Assembly: GCF_003986975.1 (NCBI RefSeq)
Contig: NZ_PIPO01000005.1
Coordinates: 282,214 to 346,213, forward strand
DNA: 64,000 nt
Direction: 5' to 3'
DNA from: Aliidiomarina soli
GTDB taxonomy: Bacteria > Pseudomonadota > Gammaproteobacteria > Enterobacterales > Alteromonadaceae
Shown: positions 19,198 to 26,807 of the stretch, in pieces
Layout of the letters: the number at the start of each line of letters is the position of its first letter
How positions within the stretch are numbered: the stretch's first letter is position 1
The notes under the pieces: model-generated
What the model saw: the letters and a program-made list of their open reading frames with translations, nothing else
Told to the model about the DNA's origin: nothing
Database searches by the model: none
Position numbers and translations under genes: made by a program

Positions 19198-19213
19198 GGG
19201 AGCCGCGGCTCCC
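19198..19213. terminator. Possible bidirectional hairpin between convergent genes
   Basis: GGGAGCCGCGGCTCCC is a perfect palindrome in the 36-base gap between the chemoreceptor and the LysR gene. A T run is lacking, so termination is uncertain. Confidence 0.35.
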
Positions 19214-20149
19214 TTAGCAGCGTGCGGCGACTTCAGCGACCAGTTGGCGGAACCAGCGATGGCCGTCGTCATGTTGCAACAGCGGGCTCCAGATCATTTT
19301 TAATTCAATTTCCGGGATCGCAAAGGGTGGTTCGCGCAACACCAGGTCAGGACTGTCTTCGTATAGCATCGCCGCTTTGCGCGGCAAAGTGGCGATGAGC
19401 CCTTCCTTGGCCAGATACATGGCAACATGGTAGTTACGGGTAAACACTTTGATCCGGCGTTGATGGCCCAAGCGATTAAGCGCTTCATCCACCCAGCCCA
19501 GCTTTTGCACGTCGTTCGGGTCCATCCCGATGCCGACCCCAAACCCTGTTTTACTAACCCAAGAGTGGCGTGCGTTGAGGTACTCTTCGAGGGTGTAGTT
19601 GTTGATCAGCGGATGCTCTTTATGCAGCAGACAGGCGAAATCATCCTTCCATAATAGTTTTTGGTGGAACGATTGCGGTAGCTCGTCAAAGCGATTCACG
19701 GCGATGTCGACCTTGCCGTTTTCGACGTCATGAAAGCTGACGTCACTGGGTGTCATCAGGTCAATAGTGACCTGCGGTGCCTGTTCACGTAAGGCACCCA
19801 GCAGCGGCGCCATCAACGTCGAAGCGGCATAGTCTGAAATCATAATGCGGAACACACGTTCACTTTCAGCGGCGACAAAGGTGCGCGACGGCTGAATTAC
19901 CTCTTCCACACTATATAGAATTTGCCGCACCTGAGACTGCATTTCCAGGGCTCGCTCAGTCGGCATCATGCCTTCGCTGGTGCGCACCAGAATAGGGTCG
20001 TTAAGCAGCGTGCGCAACCGCTTCAAACCGTTGCTCATAGCTGGCTGAGTAATGTTGAGCTGCTCAGCCGCGCGGGTCACATTACGCTCGCGTAATAATG
20101 CGTCCAGATAGACCAGCAGATTGAGATCAATATGACGAAACTGGTTCAT
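19214..20149 (-). CDS. LysR-family transcriptional regulator
   Basis: DNA-binding regulator of 311 residues. The N-terminal winged helix (~1-65) has the LysR signature D-L-N-L-L-V-Y-L-D-A-L, A-A-E-Q-L-N-I-T-Q-P-A-M-S-N and L-L-N-D-P-I-L-V-R-T; the rest is a periplasmic-binding-like effector domain. The sequence style (N-E, P-A-M-S, D-P-I-L-V-R) is that of the NodD/LeuO/nitroaromatic branch. The gene is divergent from aceK with a 104-base shared control region, so regulation of the glyoxylate shunt genes is a fair hypothesis but not shown; many LysR genes simply regulate themselves and one divergent neighbour. Confidence 0.92.
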   Translation of the reverse strand: MNQFRHIDLNLLVYLDALLRERNVTRAAEQLNITQPAMSNGLKRLRTLLNDPILVRTSEGMMPTERALEMQSQVRQILYSVEEVIQPSRTFVAAESERVFRIMISDYAASTLMAPLLGALREQAPQVTIDLMTPSDVSFHDVENGKVDIAVNRFDELPQSFHQKLLWKDDFACLLHKEHPLINNYTLEEYLNARHSWVSKTGFGVGIGMDPNDVQKLGWVDEALNRLGHQRRIKVFTRNYHVAMYLAKEGLIATLPRKAAMLYEDSPDLVLREPPFAIPEIELKMIWSPLLQHDDGHRWFRQLVAEVAARC

Positions 20150-20169
20150 AGATACAATAAACTTCTTTA

Positions 20170-20190
20170 ATGTTAAATGCTAAGTTACAT
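20170..20190. promoter_or_regulatory. Candidate LysR operator between the LysR gene and aceK
   Basis: The imperfect inverted repeat ATGTTA...TTACAT (20170-20190) has the T-N11-A style of LysR sites and lies in the divergent control region, about 20 bases upstream of the LysR start. Inference only. Confidence 0.35.
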
Positions 20191-20253
20191 AAGCAAAGTG
20201 AATTATAGGGTGCCTTAGCAAGCGCTAAAAAACAATCACAAAAAGAGGCTGAC

Positions 20254-21984
20254 ATGGCTCAGGCAAACCGCATTGCCCGTTTGATTTTACAAGGGTTTCA
20301 ACGCCACTACCGGATCTTCGGCGAGCTGACTGATGATGCGGGTCAGCGTTTCCAACAGGGCGACTGGCTGGGTTTGCAGCATTTGTCGCGTGAACGTATT
20401 TCCTATTATGACGAGCGGGTGGCTGAATGTGTCGAGGAACTGACCGCCCAGTTGCCGAGCGGATCGCCTGACAGTGAACTGTGGCAACAGGTGAAACAGG
20501 ACTATACCGGGCTGTTGAGCTTTCATCCGCAGGCCGAATTAGCGGAAACCTTTTTTAATTCAGTGTTTTGTAAGTTGTTCCACCGCCGCTATTTTCACAA
20601 TCAGTTTATCTTTGTTGAAACGACGATTGAGGGGCGCATTCCGGTCCCCGTCGAGGCCGAGTATCGTTCCTATTTTCCAGTCGAACATGGGGTGCCTGAG
20701 ACACTGCTGCAAATTATTCAGGACATTGGTTTTGCGGCGCCCTTTGCTGATCTGAAAGATGATGTAGAACGATTACGCCGCGCCTTCAGCGAGCAGACGC
20801 GGCAACATAACCTGCAGGCACACCAGCTGCGCCTGGATGTGCTTAAGCACCCCTTCTATCGCAACAAAGCGGCCTATGTGATTGGCCGGATTGTCACCAC
20901 AGAACGTTCTTACCCGTTCATTGTGCCTGTGCTTCGCGGCAATGACGGGCATCTGCTGGTCGATGCTTTACTGACGGACCCGCAACATTTGGGCGTTATC
21001 TTCAGTTTTGCACGGGCTTATTTTATGGTCCGGGCGCAGGCGCCTTCGGCCTTGGTGTGCTTTTTACAGAGCCTGTTACCACGCAAAAGCAAAGCCGATT
21101 TGTATTCCGCCATTGGCCTGCACAAGCAGGGTAAAACCGAGTTCTACCGTGAACTGCTGCTTCACCTGCAGCGCAGTGACGATCAGATGGTAGCGGCTCC
21201 GGGTATTCGAGGCCTGGTGATGATGGTGTTTACCTTGCCTTCCTTCCCTTATGTTTTCAAAGTTATTCGTGACCGCTTTGGCAGCACCAAAGAGTTCGGG
21301 CGTGACACTGTGGTTGAGCGATATCAGCTGGTGAAGCGCCATGACCGGGTCGGGCGGATGGCAGATACCATCGAGTATTCTGATGTGGCATTGCCGCTTA
21401 ACCGGATCTCTGCTGATCTGCTGGCAGAACTGGAGTCGAGTATTGGCGAGTCGATGAAAATAGAAGGGGACACCCTGATCATTCGCCATTTATATATCGA
21501 GAAACGCCTGACGCCGCTGAATATCTATCTTGAGTATGCGGATGAGGAGGAAACCCGCGCTATTCTTGATGATTACGGGCGGGCACTGAAAGATATGCTG
21601 GCGGCGAATATCTTTCCCGGTGATATGTTGTTGAAAAACTTTGGTGTTACCCGCGGGCGCCGGGTGGTGTTTTATGATTACGACGAAGTTCAGTACCTGA
21701 CGAGCATGAACTTCCGTGCCATGCCAAAAGCGAAAGATCAACAGGACCTGCTAATGGATAGTGAATCAGTTTCGGTTGGCCCACACGATGTGTTTCCACA
21801 GCAACTGGCAACCTATGTTTTTGCCAAACCTAAGCTGCGGGCGATATTCACCGAGCTACATCCCGATTTACTTGAGGCCGAGTATTGGCAGTCGCTCCAG
21901 AGTAGTATTCGGCAGGGCGAAGTTGCCGATATCTTTCCATACCCCAGCCAGCTTCGTTTTTCGCGCTATAAGTCTGATGAATGA
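20254..21984 (+). CDS. aceK: Isocitrate dehydrogenase kinase/phosphatase
   Basis: Bifunctional AceK of 576 residues, the usual length. It phosphorylates and dephosphorylates isocitrate dehydrogenase to split carbon between the TCA cycle and the glyoxylate shunt. The N-terminal regulatory half opens with I-A-R-L-I-L-Q-G-F-Q-R-H-Y-R-I-F; the kinase-like half holds P-Y-V-F-K-V-I-R-D-R-F as the ATP-lysine region and D-M-L-L-K-N-F-G-V and F-Y-D-Y-D-E-V as catalytic and metal-binding motifs. Here aceK comes first, followed by aceB and aceA, whereas in enteric bacteria it is last (aceBAK). The 115-base gap to aceB leaves room for a separate promoter. Confidence 0.96.
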   Translation: MAQANRIARLILQGFQRHYRIFGELTDDAGQRFQQGDWLGLQHLSRERISYYDERVAECVEELTAQLPSGSPDSELWQQVKQDYTGLLSFHPQAELAETFFNSVFCKLFHRRYFHNQFIFVETTIEGRIPVPVEAEYRSYFPVEHGVPETLLQIIQDIGFAAPFADLKDDVERLRRAFSEQTRQHNLQAHQLRLDVLKHPFYRNKAAYVIGRIVTTERSYPFIVPVLRGNDGHLLVDALLTDPQHLGVIFSFARAYFMVRAQAPSALVCFLQSLLPRKSKADLYSAIGLHKQGKTEFYRELLLHLQRSDDQMVAAPGIRGLVMMVFTLPSFPYVFKVIRDRFGSTKEFGRDTVVERYQLVKRHDRVGRMADTIEYSDVALPLNRISADLLAELESSIGESMKIEGDTLIIRHLYIEKRLTPLNIYLEYADEEETRAILDDYGRALKDMLAANIFPGDMLLKNFGVTRGRRVVFYDYDEVQYLTSMNFRAMPKAKDQQDLLMDSESVSVGPHDVFPQQLATYVFAKPKLRAIFTELHPDLLEAEYWQSLQSSIRQGEVADIFPYPSQLRFSRYKSDE

Positions 21985-22099
21985 TGTTTATAAATTCACA
22001 GAAGAAATGACTGCAATATAAACTATAAATTTCATTGATGTAAATCTCAGCGCTATGCTCAATCCAGGTTAACAACGACGTAACAACTTGGATGAAGTT

Positions 22100-23689
22100 A
22101 TGAGCGATACACAACTGAAGTTTACCAAACCAGCTACAGCAGCCAGTGAGCAGATATTTACCGCCAGCGCGGTCGAATTTTTGAACCAACTGGCGACGCA
22201 TTTCGCCGGCGAGATACCGCCGCTGCTTGCCCAGCGGGAAGCGGATCAAGCCCGCTATGACAAGGGTGAGTTACCCGACTTTGACCCCGCCACGGCGGCT
22301 GTTCGTGATAGTGACTGGCGAGTGGCTGAGATCCCCCGGGACCTGCAGAAACGACGCCTCGAGATCACCGGTCCTGTCGACCGCAAGATGGTAATTAATG
22401 CCTTAAATGCGGATGTGGATGTGTTTATGGCTGACTTTGAGGATGCTCAGTCGCCGACCTGGGATGGCCTTATCGACGGGCAGCTTAATCTTCGCGATGC
22501 CAACCGCGGCGAGATCAGCTTCGAAGATACGGCCAAGGGCAAACGTTATCAGCTAAACGAAAACCCTGCGTTGCTGATTGCCCGTGTACGTGGCCTGCAT
22601 TTACCTGAAAAACATATTCTGCATCAGGGTAAGCCGTTGCCCGGGGCACTGCTCGACTTTGCTATGTATGTCTTTCATAACCATCAGCAGCGGCTGGCAA
22701 ATGGCAGCGGCGTTTATTTCTACCTGCCGAAACTTCAACACAGCCGCGAGGCCGCCTGGTGGTCAAAGGTGTTCACATTTACCGAGGACTACTTTGAGCT
22801 TAAGCGCGGCACCATTCGTGCCACGGTGCTTATCGAAACCCTGCCTGCCGTGTTCCAGATGCATGAGATCCTGCATGCACTGAAAGAGCACATTGTCGCC
22901 TTGAACTGTGGCCGCTGGGATTACATTTTCAGTTACATCAAAACCTTGCGGGCTCACGCCGACCGCGTATTGCCTGACCGCCAGGTCGTTAGCATGGACA
23001 AGCCATTTCTGAATGCCTACTCACGTCTGTTGATTCAAACCTGTCACAAGCGCGGAGCGCTGGCGATGGGAGGCATGGCGGCCTTTATTCCAAGCAAAGA
23101 CGAGGCTGAAAACGAACGTATTCTGGCCAAAGTCAAAGCCGACAAAGAGCAGGAATTTGGCAACGGCCATGATGGCACCTGGATCGCTCATCCCGGTCTG
23201 GCAACAACGGTGAAGGAGGTCTATCAGCGTTACCTTGGTGATAGCGACAACCAATTGCAGGTGCTGCGCGAAAATGACACTGACATTGACCAGGCGTTGT
23301 TGCTGCAACCTTGTGAGGGTGAACGCACTGAGCAGGGCATGCGGGCCAATATCCGGGTCTCGGTGCAATACATTGCAGCCTGGATTTCAGGCAAAGGCTG
23401 CGTACCTATATACGGTCTGATGGAAGATGCGGCGACAGCGGAAATTTCGCGAACTTCAATCTGGCAATGGATTACTCACGCCCAGCTGCTGAGTGACGGG
23501 CGCACCGTAACGCGCGAACTGTTCGAAAGCATGCTGGCTGAGGAAGCCGAGGTGGTTCGCAACGAGGTCGGAGAAACACGCTGGGAGGCGGAGAATTTCG
23601 CCCCGGCTGTCGAGTTATTTGCCCGCCTGACAGTGGCAGACCAACTGGATGACTTCCTAACCCTGCCTGGTTATCAGTTACTTGATTAG
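22100..23689 (+). CDS. aceB: Malate synthase A
   Basis: Condenses glyoxylate with acetyl-CoA to malate in the glyoxylate shunt. The 529-residue length matches the A isoform rather than the ~720-residue G isoform. Characteristic stretches are D-V-D-V-F-M-A-D-F-E-D-A-Q-S-P-T-W (magnesium and substrate acids), R-A-T-V-L-I-E-T-L-P-A-V-F-Q-M, and the C-terminal G-C-V-P-I-Y-G-L-M-E-D-A-A-T-A-E catalytic region. The ATG at 22100 is preferred over an in-frame TTG at 22088; neither has a strong ribosome-binding site. It is followed after 89 bases by aceA. The upstream gap is A/T rich (22000-22040) and may hold its promoter. Confidence 0.97.
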   Translation: MSDTQLKFTKPATAASEQIFTASAVEFLNQLATHFAGEIPPLLAQREADQARYDKGELPDFDPATAAVRDSDWRVAEIPRDLQKRRLEITGPVDRKMVINALNADVDVFMADFEDAQSPTWDGLIDGQLNLRDANRGEISFEDTAKGKRYQLNENPALLIARVRGLHLPEKHILHQGKPLPGALLDFAMYVFHNHQQRLANGSGVYFYLPKLQHSREAAWWSKVFTFTEDYFELKRGTIRATVLIETLPAVFQMHEILHALKEHIVALNCGRWDYIFSYIKTLRAHADRVLPDRQVVSMDKPFLNAYSRLLIQTCHKRGALAMGGMAAFIPSKDEAENERILAKVKADKEQEFGNGHDGTWIAHPGLATTVKEVYQRYLGDSDNQLQVLRENDTDIDQALLLQPCEGERTEQGMRANIRVSVQYIAAWISGKGCVPIYGLMEDAATAEISRTSIWQWITHAQLLSDGRTVTRELFESMLAEEAEVVRNEVGETRWEAENFAPAVELFARLTVADQLDDFLTLPGYQLLD

Positions 23690-23778
23690 CCAGCTCCGGT
23701 TCTACTGACAATTACTATCGACAACTAATAACTTTTAGCATTCGCTGCTCAGGCAGCTAACAACAACAGGACTTTACT

Positions 23779-25104
23779 ATGGCAACTTCAACTGATTTTC
23801 AACAAGCAGTACGCGAACTGGAACACGAGTGGGCGACAGATCCGCGCTGGGACGGTGTTGAGCGAACTTACAGTGCAGAGGACGTGGTTCGGTTACGCGG
23901 CTCGGTGAAGGTCGAGCATACCCTGGCCAAACGCGGTGCCAATAAATTGTGGCGTCTGGTTAACGGTGAAGCACAGGAAAAGTTCGGCAAAAACTATGTC
24001 AACGCATTGGGCGCCTTAACCGGTGGCCAGGCAGTACAGCAGGTCAAAGCAGGCATTCAGGCGATTTACTTATCAGGCTGGCAAGTTGCGGCGGACAACA
24101 ATACCTCGGGCACTATGTACCCGGATCAGTCGTTGTACCCGGTCGATTCAGTACCGGAAGTGGTACGCCGGATTAATAATTCGTTCAGTCGTGCGGATCA
24201 GATCCAATGGTCGAAAGGGGTCCACGCCGAAGAGGACAACTACATCGATTACTTTGCCCCGATTGTGGCCGATGCAGAAGCGGGTTTTGGCGGCGTTTTG
24301 AATGCTTATGAGCTGATGCAGGGCATGATCAAGGCTGGCGCGTCCGGTGTTCATTTTGAAGACCAGCTGGCCTCGGTGAAAAAGTGCGGCCATATGGGCG
24401 GCAAGGTTTTGGTCCCTACTCAGGAAGCGGTGCAAAAGTTAGTCGCTGCACGTTTAGCGGCCGATGTTGCCGGCGTGCCGACCCTTATTCTGGCGCGCAC
24501 GGATGCCAACGCCGCTGACTTACTTACCAATGACGTCGATCCGAATGATCAGGACTTCATTACCGGTGAGCGCACCGCAGAAGGTTTCTACCGGGTTAAA
24601 CCGGGCATCGAGCAGGCCATTTCAAGAGGGCTGGCCTATGCTCCGTATGCCGACCTGCTGTGGTGTGAAACCGCCAAACCGGATCTGGATGAAGCACGTC
24701 AGTTTGCCGAAGCCATTCATGCCAAATACCCGGGTAAACTGCTGGCTTACAACTGTTCACCGTCGTTTAACTGGAAACGCAACCTGGATGACGCCACCAT
24801 TGCGAAGTTCCAGCGCGAGTTGGCCGCCATGGGATATCGCTTCCAGTTCATCACCTTAGCGGGTGTGCATAACATGTGGTACAACATGTTCGAGCTGGCT
24901 TATGACTATGCGCGCAATGACATGACCGCCTACGTGAAGCTGCAGCAAAACGAGTTCGCGGCGGCCGAGAAAGGCTATACCTTTGTCTCTCACCAGCAGG
25001 AAGTAGGGACGGGTTACTTTGACGATCTGACCAATGTTATTCAGGGCGGCACCTCGTCAGTCACCGCCTTAACTGGTTCTACGGAAGAAGAGCAGTTCGG
25101 TTAA
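23779..25104 (+). CDS. aceA: Isocitrate lyase
   Basis: Cleaves isocitrate to glyoxylate and succinate. The protein has 441 residues, close to the enterobacterial enzyme. The catalytic signature K201-K-C-G-H205 with Cys203 is intact, and metal- and substrate-binding motifs ([31 protein letters not shown]) are present. A ribosome-binding AGGA lies just before the ATG (aacaggactttact). It forms the 3' end of the aceK-aceB-aceA cluster and is followed by a strong terminator, so the pathway allows growth on acetate or fatty acids. Confidence 0.98.
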   Translation: MATSTDFQQAVRELEHEWATDPRWDGVERTYSAEDVVRLRGSVKVEHTLAKRGANKLWRLVNGEAQEKFGKNYVNALGALTGGQAVQQVKAGIQAIYLSGWQVAADNNTSGTMYPDQSLYPVDSVPEVVRRINNSFSRADQIQWSKGVHAEEDNYIDYFAPIVADAEAGFGGVLNAYELMQGMIKAGASGVHFEDQLASVKKCGHMGGKVLVPTQEAVQKLVAARLAADVAGVPTLILARTDANAADLLTNDVDPNDQDFITGERTAEGFYRVKPGIEQAISRGLAYAPYADLLWCETAKPDLDEARQFAEAIHAKYPGKLLAYNCSPSFNWKRNLDDATIAKFQRELAAMGYRFQFITLAGVHNMWYNMFELAYDYARNDMTAYVKLQQNEFAAAEKGYTFVSHQQEVGTGYFDDLTNVIQGGTSSVTALTGSTEEEQFG

Positions 25105-25137
25105 GCAAACTGCTTACTAACAATGGATGTTGAACAG

Positions 25138-25164
25138 GGCAGGCCAGGAGGGCCTGCCTTTTTT
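25138..25164 (+). terminator. Rho-independent terminator after aceA
   Basis: Stem GGCAGGCC/GGCCTGCC (25138-25145 with 25151-25158), 5-base loop, then six T. Confidence 0.93.
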
Positions 25165-25171
25165 ATAGCTT

Positions 25172-26308
25172 TTATAGTTCGCTACTGGCCAGGGCTGAAT
25201 TATTCTTTAGATAATCGATATCGATGGTGGCGCCAATCCAGCCAGTCACCTGATTCTGTTCGTTCCGCTCAGGTTTGGCGGTTGCCAGATACCAGGCGTA
25301 GCTGCCATCTTCATGGCGCAGACGGTACTCCATTCGAAAGGGTTGTCCGGAGCGTACACATTTGTTCCATTGACTAACAGTTCGACCTTGATCCTGAGGG
25401 TGAATATAATCAACCCATTTGTCGACCACTGCGGTGCGCTCGCCCCCCACCGTTGAGGTTAAGGAATCGTTTGATTCGTAGATCATCCCCTGGGCGTCAG
25501 CCTGCCAGAGAATAATCGGTGCTTCCTCGGCAATCGTCCTGTAGCGCTCCATTTGCTGTGAGATCTGCATTTCTTTTAAACGGAGATCGGTAACGTCCTG
25601 CATAATTCCATGCACATCGCCGTCTTTTTCCTGGTGTGCAAGCAAACGGACAAAGCGTTTACGACTATTGCTATCCAAAAACACAGCTTCTATTTCGCGG
25701 TTCTCATAACTTCGTGCGTTGGGCAGGGCCTCTGCTTCTTTCATCGCTTCAAGCATGAGTCGCCCTTCGCCGAAGAAGCGGGCGGCAAACTGGGTACGGG
25801 GGATTGACTGATTATCTGCCACCCCGGTTAAACGAGCGATGGCGCCACTCATCCGCACGCTGTCGGTGGTGCGGTTGTAATTCCATTGACTTACTTTGGC
25901 CAACTGGGTGGTGCGCCGTAACTGGCGTTGTTGCTTATTGAGCTTCGCAAACAGACGATTTAGCCGGGTTTGATAACGCAGCGCCAGATAGCTCAGAGCT
26001 GCTACCACCAGGATACAAACCGTGGTTGCCAGGCGATTGGCTACCACATACGTCAGGCTGAAGCCGGCGGATGGAGAAGGCGCCCACCATAGACCAACCC
26101 AGGTCAGCAAAATGGCGAGGCTGCTGACAAAAGCCAGATGGCGCACCTGGTTACTGAACGCTGCGAGCAGAACCAGGGGGATATAAAGCAGCCCATGAGC
26201 GAACCCCTGCCGGGTTAACGCGTCACTGACTGCAACCAGTGTAAGAAGCAGATAAACACTGGGTACAATATAGGGAGAAAATGAAAATCGGGTGACCAGG
26301 CGGTGCAT
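25172..26308 (-). CDS. Membrane-anchored tandem-PAS protein without output domain
   Basis: Protein of 378 residues. About four membrane helices fill the first ~115 residues, in the style of the membrane segments that precede many sensor kinases. A coiled-coil stretch (Q-T-R-L-N-R-L-F-A-K-L) and two PAS domains (~135-250 and ~255-370) follow, the second with Y-I-H-P-Q-D and W-I-G-A-T-I-D-I. The protein stops just after the second PAS domain: no kinase, GGDEF, EAL or chemotaxis domain follows. The reading frame is closed close to the aceA terminator (8 bases), so this may be the natural end or a truncated sensor. It may act through a partner protein. Upstream on the same strand is the tRNA-Phe trailer with its terminators, so it must have its own promoter. 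Confidence 0.82.
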   Translation of the reverse strand: MHRLVTRFSFSPYIVPSVYLLLTLVAVSDALTRQGFAHGLLYIPLVLLAAFSNQVRHLAFVSSLAILLTWVGLWWAPSPSAGFSLTYVVANRLATTVCILVVAALSYLALRYQTRLNRLFAKLNKQQRQLRRTTQLAKVSQWNYNRTTDSVRMSGAIARLTGVADNQSIPRTQFAARFFGEGRLMLEAMKEAEALPNARSYENREIEAVFLDSNSRKRFVRLLAHQEKDGDVHGIMQDVTDLRLKEMQISQQMERYRTIAEEAPIILWQADAQGMIYESNDSLTSTVGGERTAVVDKWVDYIHPQDQGRTVSQWNKCVRSGQPFRMEYRLRHEDGSYAWYLATAKPERNEQNQVTGWIGATIDIDYLKNNSALASSEL

Positions 26309-26395
26309 CTTGAGTCCTCTTGGCTACGAACGCCCAACCAGCACCCTACGTTCATCCAATATGTACTGCAAGCAAATTTAGCTCCAGATAAAAGA

Positions 26396-26417
26396 AAACC
26401 CACCAAAAGGTGGGTTT
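26396..26417 (-). terminator. Third terminator hairpin in the tRNA-Phe trailer
   Basis: Stem AAACCCACC/GGTGGGTTT with AAAA loop. Read on the minus strand it is followed by a TTTTCTTTTA tract. It is almost the same as the hairpin at 26608-26629 (compensated C/T and G/A changes keep pairing). Confidence 0.8.
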
Positions 26418-26421
26418 CTCG

Positions 26422-26446
26422 TAATCGAAGATGACGCCGGGGCACA
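26422..26446 (-). repeat. 25-bp direct repeat, distal copy
   Basis: TAATCGAAGATGACGCCGGG followed by GCACA, identical to 26576-26600. Each copy sits next to a terminator hairpin and a tRNA-Phe 3' end, marking a duplicated trailer unit. Confidence 0.9.
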
Positions 26447-26475
26447 AAAAAAAGCCTGTCCAAATGGACAGGCTT
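26446..26475 (-). terminator. Second terminator hairpin in the tRNA-Phe trailer
   Basis: Stem AAGCCTGTCC/GGACAGGCTT; on the minus strand it is followed by eight T (26446-26453). The strongest of the three. Confidence 0.92.
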
Positions 26476-26485
26476 CCTTAAATAG

Positions 26486-26502
26486 TGGTGCCCGGAGGCG
26501 GA
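26486..26502 (-). pseudogene. tRNA-Phe 3'-end fragment
   Basis: TGGTGCCCGGAGGCGGA matches the last 17 bases of tRNA-Phe (26640-26656), including the encoded CCA, then diverges. The rest of the tRNA is absent. A third, weaker echo (GGCCCGGAGGG) lies at 26543-26553. Resembles the tRNA-end repeats known from the E. coli tyrT trailer. Confidence 0.85.
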
Positions 26503-26574
26503 CAAAACCGCCGGGAGCGGTTTTGAACAACGCGTAAGCGTTGGCCCGGAGGGTGAAATGCATGGATGCATTTC
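26503..26574. repeat. Three consecutive perfect stem-loops
   Basis: CAAAACCG/CGGTTTTG (26503-26510, 26518-26525), CAACGC/GCGTTG with GTAA loop (26528-26533, 26538-26543) and GAAATGCAT/ATGCATTTC (26555-26563, 26566-26574). Together they form a structured spacer between the two trailer units. No coding potential is credible here. Confidence 0.8.
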
Positions 26575-26575
26575 A

Positions 26576-26600
26576 TAATCGAAGATGACGCCGGGGCACA
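26576..26600 (-). repeat. 25-bp direct repeat, tRNA-proximal copy
   Basis: Identical to 26422-26446; see that entry. Confidence 0.9.
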
Positions 26601-26601
26601 T

Positions 26602-26629
26602 AAAAGAAAACCCGCCAAAAGGCGGGTTT
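26602..26629 (-). terminator. First terminator after tRNA-Phe
   Basis: Stem AAACCCGCC/GGCGGGTTT with AAAA loop, then TTTTCTTTT on the minus strand, 10 bases past the tRNA 3' end. Confidence 0.9.
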
Positions 26630-26639
26630 CTCATAATAA

Positions 26640-26715
26640 TGGTGCCCGGAGGCGGAATCGAACCACCGACACGAGGATTTTCAATCCTCTGCTCTACCGA
26701 CTGAGCTATCCGGGC
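26640..26715 (-). tRNA. tRNA-Phe (anticodon GAA)
   Basis: A 76-base tRNA on the minus strand: acceptor GCCCGGA pairs with TCCGGGC, the D arm is AGCTCAGTCGGTAGAGC, the anticodon stem-loop GAGGATTGAAAATCCTC carries GAA, the T loop is GTTCGATTC, and CCA is encoded in the DNA. It is single, with its own promoter (26725-26753) and three terminators in the trailer. Conserved D- and T-loop bases are in place and all four stems pair, so it should be functional. Confidence 0.98.
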
Positions 26716-26724
26716 GTGGGTGCA

Positions 26725-26753
26725 ATTAAACGCAAAACGGCGGCGCAAGTCAA
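26725..26753 (-). promoter_or_regulatory. tRNA-Phe promoter
   Basis: On the minus strand TTGACT (26748-26753) and TTTAAT (26725-26730) are 17 bases apart, and a short GC-containing discriminator precedes the tRNA by nine bases. Well formed sigma-70 promoter of stable-RNA type. Confidence 0.8.
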
Positions 26754-26807
26754 ACGCTTTTTAAGGCTTTGCGTCTGATTGCTCAGGAAATGCCCGTTTT
26801 GCGACTT

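Noticed and set aside
26422..26600. CRISPR array or attachment site
   Set aside because: Only two 25-bp copies with no regular spacers and no integrase; the pattern fits a duplicated tRNA trailer better.
26215..26748. Open frame on the minus strand across the tRNA-Phe trailer
   Set aside because: It covers the tRNA, hairpins and repeats; its translation is a low-complexity by-product of structured DNA.
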